64,000 nt of DNA from LC029 sp036676475 (lineage in GTDB: Bacteria; Bacillota; Bacilli; Aneurinibacillales; RAOX-1): positions 6,420-70,419 of the forward strand of contig JAKFCU010000028.1 in assembly GCA_036676475.1 (NCBI GenBank), read 5' to 3'. The position numbers and the translations under genes were made by a program. The notes beneath the pieces are model-generated. The model did not search any database and was not told the origin of the DNA. It saw nothing but the letters and a program-made list of their open reading frames with translations. Every line of letters starts with the position of its first letter. Positions within the stretch are counted from its first letter, which is position 1. Below, piece by piece: positions 59,326 to 64,000 of the stretch.

Positions 59326-60462
59326 CTATCTTAATCGTTTTATGATTTCAACTACTTTATGAGCAACAGCTTGTCCTTGCTCCGTCGTATTGTTCCATCC
59401 AAAACTAAATCGTATAGCTGATTTTAATCTTTTCTCATCTTGGCACATAGCCTTCATAACATGTGATACTTCCAGCGAGCCAGATGCACAGGCAGAACCG
59501 CTGGAGCAAAAAATACTTGCCATATCCAGATTCATCAACATCACTTCCGTATCTATACCCGGAAAGCTGACATTTAGAATATGAGGGAGAAATTGAGTGG
59601 GATGTCCATTCAGCATGAATTCTACCCCTTCCCTCTTCCAGATTTCTAGCATCGTCTCCCGAATAGCCAGACACTTACTTCTGCGCTCCTCCATCGTATC
59701 CCATGCGATTTCTGCTGCTTTAGCATAACCGACAATTCCAGGCACATTTTCTGTACCCGCTCTACGCTTTTTTTCCTGTTCTCCGCCGTGTAACTGAGAA
59801 GTAAATTTCATTTTTCTGGATATAAATAAAGCCCCGACCCCTTTAGGTCCATTAATTTTATGGCTCGAAAGAGAAATCAAGTCAACAGGGATTTCATGAA
59901 TGTCGATAGGGACAGCACCATAGGCTTGAACAGCATCCGTATGTATGTAGACTCCCATTTCCTTAGCCAACTGCGCAATTTCTTTAACGGGTTGAAGTGT
60001 TCCTACTTCATTATTTCCATACATGACACTGATCAGGATGGTGGAATCCTTAATCGCATTTTTTACGTCTTCTAATTTCACCTGACCCCATTCATCCACT
60101 GGCAAATAGGTTACATCGAACCCGGTCTTTTGCAAGTATTCACACGTTTGCAGAACCGCATGATGCTCGATGCTTGTGGTAATAATATGATTTCCTTTCT
60201 CCCTATTGGCCAATGCAATGCCCATAAGCGCCATATTATCGGCTTCCGTTCCTCCACTTGTAAACACCATTTGATAGGGGGTGGCACCTAGTGTCCGAGC
60301 GATCTGGGCACGAGCCTGATCTAGCGCATAACGGCTTTGACGGCCAAATCGATGAAGACTTGAAGGGTTCCCGTAAACTTGGTCAAAATAAGGAATCATG
60401 GCATCAATGACCTGTGGATGAACAGGAGTTGATGCCGCATGATCAAAATAAATTTCTTTCAA
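59326..60462 (-). CDS. yrvO: Cysteine desulfurase (YrvO/IscS type)
   Basis: The protein has 378 residues. PLP lysine in SLSSHKINGPKG near 205, active-site cysteine in CSSGSACASG near 330. It opens MKEIYFDHAASTPVH and uses a TTG start. It removes sulfur from cysteine for MnmA. CymR is just upstream, which in Bacillus and Staphylococcus senses cysteine status. Confidence 0.95.
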   Translation of the reverse strand: MKEIYFDHAASTPVHPQVIDAMIPYFDQVYGNPSSLHRFGRQSRYALDQARAQIARTLGATPYQMVFTSGGTEADNMALMGIALANREKGNHIITTSIEHHAVLQTCEYLQKTGFDVTYLPVDEWGQVKLEDVKNAIKDSTILISVMYGNNEVGTLQPVKEIAQLAKEMGVYIHTDAVQAYGAVPIDIHEIPVDLISLSSHKINGPKGVGALFISRKMKFTSQLHGGEQEKKRRAGTENVPGIVGYAKAAEIAWDTMEERRSKCLAIRETMLEIWKREGVEFMLNGHPTQFLPHILNVSFPGIDTEVMLMNLDMASIFCSSGSACASGSLEVSHVMKAMCQDEKRLKSAIRFSFGWNNTTEQGQAVAHKVVEIIKRLR

Positions 60463-60509
60463 CTCACTTCACCATTCCTCTATTGCAAGCTATAAGTAAA
60501 CATTTTCTT

Positions 60510-60929
60510 TTAAATATAGAACATATAGGAGTTTCTAGCTCCATCATCCTGGTATGAAATAAGATCCTGCAGTGTAGTGGAATCGAGCACATCGGATATG
60601 GCATCTCGAATCTTGAGCCACAAATTTCTCTTTGCCGGATCTTCCTCTACCTCAAACTCAACTGGACTTATTGGACCTTCTAGTACACGAATAATATCAC
60701 CCGCCTTAATCTCTTCCGGTTTTTTGGTTAAAATATATCCACCATAGGCCCCACGAATGCTTTTTACCAATTCTGCATTTCGGAGTGGAGCTACCAGCTG
60801 CTCCAAATAGTGCTCAGACAGATCATGTCGCTGAGCGATGGTTTTCAATGAAGTAGGACCTTCTCCAAAGCGTTGGGCTAATTCCATCATAATAGTTAAT
60901 CCATAACGTCCTTTGGTTGAAATTTTCAT
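60510..60929 (-). CDS. cymR: Rrf2-family regulator CymR
   Basis: The protein has 139 residues. Rrf2 winged helix: MKISTKGRYGLTIMMELA, HDLSEHYLEQLVAPLRNAELV. The three-cysteine iron-sulfur motif of IscR and NsrR is absent, as expected for CymR, which works with CysK to repress cysteine and methionine uptake and synthesis genes. Beside the desulfurase as in B. subtilis. metY in this window is a candidate target. Confidence 0.92.
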   Translation of the reverse strand: MKISTKGRYGLTIMMELAQRFGEGPTSLKTIAQRHDLSEHYLEQLVAPLRNAELVKSIRGAYGGYILTKKPEEIKAGDIIRVLEGPISPVEFEVEEDPAKRNLWLKIRDAISDVLDSTTLQDLISYQDDGARNSYMFYI

Positions 60930-61458
60930 CCTCTACTCTCCCCTTTCATTTATCTTATTTTTATGTTTGTATCCCCATGAAGCTTTCATAAATCGCTTTA
61001 TATCCTTCTCTTTCATTTTTCCATGATGGGATTGTAAATAATCCTTAATCTTTATTCTAGTCCATTTTCTGTTGGAAGGTAAAAGGTGTTGGAGGAATCA
61101 TCTGGAAGATAAGATTGTTTGACAAAATTCCCTGGAAGATCAAGTGGAAAGTAATCCTCTTTCCATATTCCTATAGGGTCTGTGAATCAACTCAACCTAT
61201 ATTACAACAACTATACTCTTGGATAAAGTTAATGTAAAGTATTCAAATCGGGATTCATTCTTTATACCATTAATATGGATCTATGTTTGAGGTGTTCCCC
61301 CATGTATCGTATTATTAAATCATGTAAGAAAGCTACTGGCCGTAGCCCTATGCGTATAACACTTGACTGATAAGTGTAAGAAAGCTACTGGCGTAGCCTT
61401 AGTGTATAACACTTTCCGATAAGTATAAAAAACAAGCCAACATGGATAAGGATGTTTG
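60930..61458. other. Intergenic region between cymR and rarA
   Basis: Divergent spacer of about 530 bases. The last 130 bases hold tandem copies of the dispersed repeat. In the rest I see no gene, no convincing 6S RNA and no clear promoter, only AT-rich sequence with a short repeated CTGGAAGAT. Confidence 0.5.
61324..61425 (+). repeat. Dispersed intergenic repeat, copies 9a and 9b (tandem)
   Basis: Units 61324-61376 and 61377-61425. Unit 9a has CACTTGACTGATAAGTG, a paired change against the usual TACTT/AAGTA. They sit just upstream of rarA. Confidence 0.9.
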
Positions 61459-62718
61459 ATGATGGATCTATTCGATTTTAAAAGTCAAGAAATGAATGCC
61501 CACCGCCCCCTTGCAGAAAGAATGCGCCCCAGAAACTTAGACGAGTTTTTCGGACAAAAACATCTCTTTGGAAAAGGAAAAGTATTAAGAAATTTAATTG
61601 AGAGTGATAAAGTTACATCCATGCTCCTCCAAGGGCCCCCCTCCAGTGGAAAAACCAGCCTTGCCTTTATCATCAGTCAAATGACTGAATCGGAGTTTAT
61701 TAAATTGAACGCCGTATCGATGGGTCTAGCTGATTTAAAAGAAACCATTCAAAGGGCAAAAGATAACAAACGTTTATACAATAAAAGTACCATTCTCTTC
61801 ATCGATGAAATCCATGCGATGAAAAGTAATGTACAAATGGCCTTGTTACCCGTTGTTGAAGACGGGACACTTGTCCTTATTGGAGCCACCACCGAATCGG
61901 TGATGCATGATATTATTCCCCCACTGGTATCTAGATGCCGAGTATATCACCTTTCTCCCCTTTCTAAGGATGAATTAAAAGAAACTATCCATATTGCCCT
62001 TACGGAGAAGGAGCGCGGTCTAGGTGAAGAAAATCTATCCATGACAGATGACGCCCTAGAATATCTGATTGATGTTTGCAATGGCGATATAAGAAATGCC
62101 CTCAGCGCCCTTGAAACAGCTTCCTATTCCCTTTGGAATAGCAAAGAAATTACATTGGAACACGTTAAAGAAGCTTATCAGCTTAGATTAAATAATACAT
62201 CAACCTCTGATTTTTATAATCTTACTTCAGCCTTTATCAAAAGTATGAGAGCAGGTCAATCTGATGCTGCCCTTTATTGGCTAGCCCGTTTGCTTTATGC
62301 AGGTGTGGATCCACTCTATATTGCTAGACGAATAGTCGTCCATTCTGCTGAAGATGTAGGGATGGCTAACCCACACGCTTTACAAATGGCCATTGCAGCC
62401 AAGCAAGCCACCGAATTTATCGGAATGCCTGAAGCACGCATCCCCTTAGCTGAAGCGGTGATATACATATGTGAATCCCCAAAGTCTAACTCGGCTTATA
62501 AAGCGATAAATAAGGCTATGGAGGTCGTGAAAAACAATCGGTCTTATGATGTTCCTAACGACATAAAAGATGGTTCAAAGACCTATGTAAACCCGATAGA
62601 TCGTCCTCATAGCTCGATGCAATACTTACCTCCTGAACTCAAAGGCACCACATTCTATTTGCCACAAGATTCAGGTATAGAAGCTAAGATATTCAATAAG
62701 TATAAAGAAAAAAAATAG
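61459..62718 (+). CDS. rarA: Replication-associated recombination ATPase RarA
   Basis: The protein has 419 residues from ATG 61459 (another ATG follows directly; AAGGA is upstream). Clamp-loader-like AAA+: PPSSGKTSLAFI (Walker A) near 58, ILFIDEIHAM (Walker B) near 112, ATTESVMHDI (sensor 1), then the RarA tetramerisation part with AEDVGMANPHAL near 295. It acts at stalled forks with SSB and RecA. Walker A reads GPPSSGKTS, where GPPGTGKT is more usual. Confidence 0.93.
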   Translation: MMDLFDFKSQEMNAHRPLAERMRPRNLDEFFGQKHLFGKGKVLRNLIESDKVTSMLLQGPPSSGKTSLAFIISQMTESEFIKLNAVSMGLADLKETIQRAKDNKRLYNKSTILFIDEIHAMKSNVQMALLPVVEDGTLVLIGATTESVMHDIIPPLVSRCRVYHLSPLSKDELKETIHIALTEKERGLGEENLSMTDDALEYLIDVCNGDIRNALSALETASYSLWNSKEITLEHVKEAYQLRLNNTSTSDFYNLTSAFIKSMRAGQSDAALYWLARLLYAGVDPLYIARRIVVHSAEDVGMANPHALQMAIAAKQATEFIGMPEARIPLAEAVIYICESPKSNSAYKAINKAMEVVKNNRSYDVPNDIKDGSKTYVNPIDRPHSSMQYLPPELKGTTFYLPQDSGIEAKIFNKYKEKK

Positions 62719-62728
62719 CAACATGAAT

Positions 62729-62763
62729 AAAGGGGATTGTCTTAAATGACAATCCCCTTTTTA
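62729..62763 (+). terminator. rarA terminator
   Basis: AAGGGGATTGTC and GACAATCCCCTT pair perfectly around TTAAAT, then TTTTA. Confidence 0.9.
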
Positions 62764-62864
62764 TACTTATCGGAAAGTATTATACGCATAAGGCTACGCC
62801 AGTAGCTTTCTTATACTTATCAGTCAAGTATTATACGCATTTGGCTACGCCAGTAGCTTTCTTA
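62764..62864 (-). repeat. Dispersed intergenic repeat, copies 10a and 10b (tandem, inverted)
   Basis: Units 62764-62813 and 62814-62864 read on the minus strand. Both show GCTACTGGCGTAGC. Together with 61324-61425 they flank rarA in opposite orientation. Confidence 0.9.
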
Positions 62865-62883
62865 TCTATTTCACGTTATTTTT

Positions 62884-63660
62884 CTATTCACTCACTCTCT
62901 GAATTTGGACACCTGCTTTATCTAGTAAGTCATTGATAACAACACTCGCCATAATCAATCCTGCAACAGAAGGGACAAAAGCATTGCTCGATGGCGGCTG
63001 CTTCGCCTTTCGAATCGGAGAATTCGGATTTTGCACAACCTCTTGAAGCACTTCTTCCCGCTGCTTTACGGGTATCTCTGTAGAGTAGACTACCTTGACT
63101 CCCTTTTTGATGCCTTCCTTGCGAAGCTCTCGACGCATGACCTTGGCGATCGGGTCGTATGAGGTTTGAAATAGGTCAGCCACCTTAAATCGGGTTGGAT
63201 CAGTCTTATTGGCCGCACCCATACTGCAAATGATCGGAATGTTTCTTTTTTTACATTCTACAACTAAATGTATCTTACTCGATACGGTATCCATCGCATC
63301 CACAATATAATCCAACTGCTCGACAGCTGAAAAGAGCTGTTCATACGTTTCTTCATTATAAAACATGTTGAGAACGATGACTTCACATTCCGGATTGATG
63401 CGAGCAATCCTCTCTTTCATAAGTTCGGTTTTCTCTTGCCCGATCGTATCCAGTAAGGCATGCAACTGACGATTAATATTTGTAATATCTACGACATCTT
63501 TATCCAACAAGATAATTCTTTCCACTCCGGTTCTTGCTAACGCCTCAACCGTGAACGAACCTACACCCCCAACGCCTAATACGGCAACCGTACTTCCTTT
63601 CAACGCATTGAGACCTTCTGAACCTATGGCAAGTTCCGTCCGTGAGAACTGATGTAACAT
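62884..63660 (-). CDS. tcdA: tRNA threonylcarbamoyladenosine dehydratase TcdA (YrvM)
   Basis: The protein has 258 residues from ATG 63658-63660 (MLHQFSRTELAIG), with AAAGGGG upstream; the frame extends 27 codons without a site. E1-like ThiF fold: VLGVGGVGSFTVEAL near 30, DKDVVDITNINRQLHAL near 55 and DAMDTVSSK near 115. It closes t6A37 to the cyclic form in an ATP-dependent step. Next to rarA as in B. subtilis. Confidence 0.94.
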   Translation of the reverse strand: MLHQFSRTELAIGSEGLNALKGSTVAVLGVGGVGSFTVEALARTGVERIILLDKDVVDITNINRQLHALLDTIGQEKTELMKERIARINPECEVIVLNMFYNEETYEQLFSAVEQLDYIVDAMDTVSSKIHLVVECKKRNIPIICSMGAANKTDPTRFKVADLFQTSYDPIAKVMRRELRKEGIKKGVKVVYSTEIPVKQREEVLQEVVQNPNSPIRKAKQPPSSNAFVPSVAGLIMASVVINDLLDKAGVQIQRVSE

Positions 63661-63739
63661 AGAATGGTACCCCTTTCCAAAAAACAAAGTTATCTTATAT
63701 GATTTCCACTTTAACCAAAAAGTAAATATAACATAGGTC

Positions 63740-63872
63740 AATGACTCGTCAATAAATTAACGAGCTCGTATCTAACCAGTAGTGCAAGCGTTTCTGACGA
63801 AACTCCTACCTTTTGACATCCGAAAACGTGTTGATACATCAGGGCAGATTGACAGCTACCCAACCACACAGG
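63740..63872 (-). ncRNA. Probable omega-RNA / right-end region of an IS605-type element
   Basis: The ~130 bases after the tnpB stop carry GTTTCGTCAGAAACGC (a short hairpin) and ACGAGCTCGT, in the place where IS200/IS605 elements encode the 3' part of the guide RNA and the right end. The exact right boundary, and so the guide segment, is not resolved; the limits given are approximate. Confidence 0.5.
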
Positions 63873-64000
63873 TCATGCCTGTACAGTCACTTCAACGATG
63901 TACTCAATTCCTTTTCGTTGAAGATTCATGGCTCCAATCCGATCATCATTCGATTGATAAGAGCAGTTTTTACAGCAGAAAGTATGCTTTTTCTTATTGC
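63873..64000 (-). CDS. tnpB: 3' end of IS605-family tnpB (runs off window)
   Basis: Reading from the right edge on the minus strand gives KKKHTFCCKNCSYQS, then NDDRIGAMNL, ending EVTVQA and TGA at 63875-63873. CKNC is the second half of the TnpB zinc ribbon, and the Asp in NDDRIGAMNL matches the last RuvC residue. Only 42 residues are visible, so intactness cannot be judged. Confidence 0.8.
   Translation of the reverse strand, partial: NKKKHTFCCKNCSYQSNDDRIGAMNLQRKGIEYIVEVTVQA

Noticed and set aside
60930..61320. Possible 6S RNA next to rarA
   Set aside because: The location suits it in other Firmicutes, but I could not find the conserved central bubble or long closing helix on either strand.
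1..64000. CRISPR array or defence island
   Set aside because: No regular spaced direct repeats of the right size were seen; the repeated 50-bp unit is dispersed and lacks unique spacers. No nuclease or restriction genes are present apart from the tnpB end.
1..64000. tRNA or rRNA genes
   Set aside because: I saw no cloverleaf with a T-arm GTTCRA motif or rRNA sequence in the intergenic regions.

Overview
The window reads as a chromosomal segment of a low-to-mid G+C, endospore-forming, competence-capable Bacillales bacterium. Evidence for this is gpr, sigK, yyaC, comEA/EB/EC/ER, T-box control of alaS, a CIRCE-controlled hrcA operon, and long stretches that keep the Bacillus subtilis gene order (yqeG to mtaB, and tcdA/rarA/cymR to yrrM and pbpI). 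The species cannot be named from the sequence alone. Most genes lie on the minus strand.

Layout. 1-4010: a partial gene, an RlmI-type methyltransferase, a Na/Pi symporter, deoC and a Nudix hydrolase. 4010-8200: the only clearly accessory patch. It holds two unknown minus-strand genes, an NmrA-like oxidoreductase, and a degenerate 1.88-kb transposable element that has landed in the loop of a transcription terminator. 8211-18873: mtaB, rsmE, prmA and the heat-shock operon hrcA-chaperonin-grpE-dnaK-dnaJ. Here a thermosome-like (group III) chaperonin sits between hrcA and grpE. hemW lies upstream. 19123-24221: lepA, yqxA, gpr, rpsT, holA. spoIIP, expected between gpr and yqxA, is absent. 24425-36622: an ECF sigma/anti-sigma pair translationally coupled to comEC, then yggT and comEB. 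Next come asnB, a saccharopine-dehydrogenase-like gene and metY, which separate comEB from comEA; comER follows. 36697-42892: yyaC and the yqeM-rsfS-yqeK-nadD-yhbY-aroE-yqeH-yqeG cluster. 42999-45293: a TetR regulator, a Zur-like Fur regulator, a 40-residue zinc-ribbon protein and sigK (uninterrupted). 45369-51309: pbpI, the tRNA wobble-uridine hydroxylation/methylation genes (two U32 proteins plus trmR), and mltG. 51467-62718: yrzB, ruvX, ireB, alaS with its T-box, an AI-2E family permease, yrrD, a TPR protein, mnmA, cysteine desulfurase, cymR and rarA. 62884-64000: tcdA, then the 3' end of an IS605-type tnpB with its right-end/omega-RNA region, running off the window.

A dispersed ~50-bp intergenic repeat occurs at least 13 times, three times as head-to-tail pairs. 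It can form two small hairpins, and paired base changes between copies suggest the structure is maintained. Other non-genic structures are a nested 93-bp palindrome between yqeK and rsfS, a terminator whose 3' arm contains the pbpI translation start region, and an orphan plus-strand terminator upstream of comEC.

Functionally the window links protein folding and heat shock, translation and tRNA modification, sulfur supply (CymR, cysteine desulfurase, MnmA, MetY), DNA uptake and sporulation. Most of it is ordinary core genome. The points of interest are the chaperonin, the repeat family, the transposon in a terminator and the tnpB/omega-RNA remnant.
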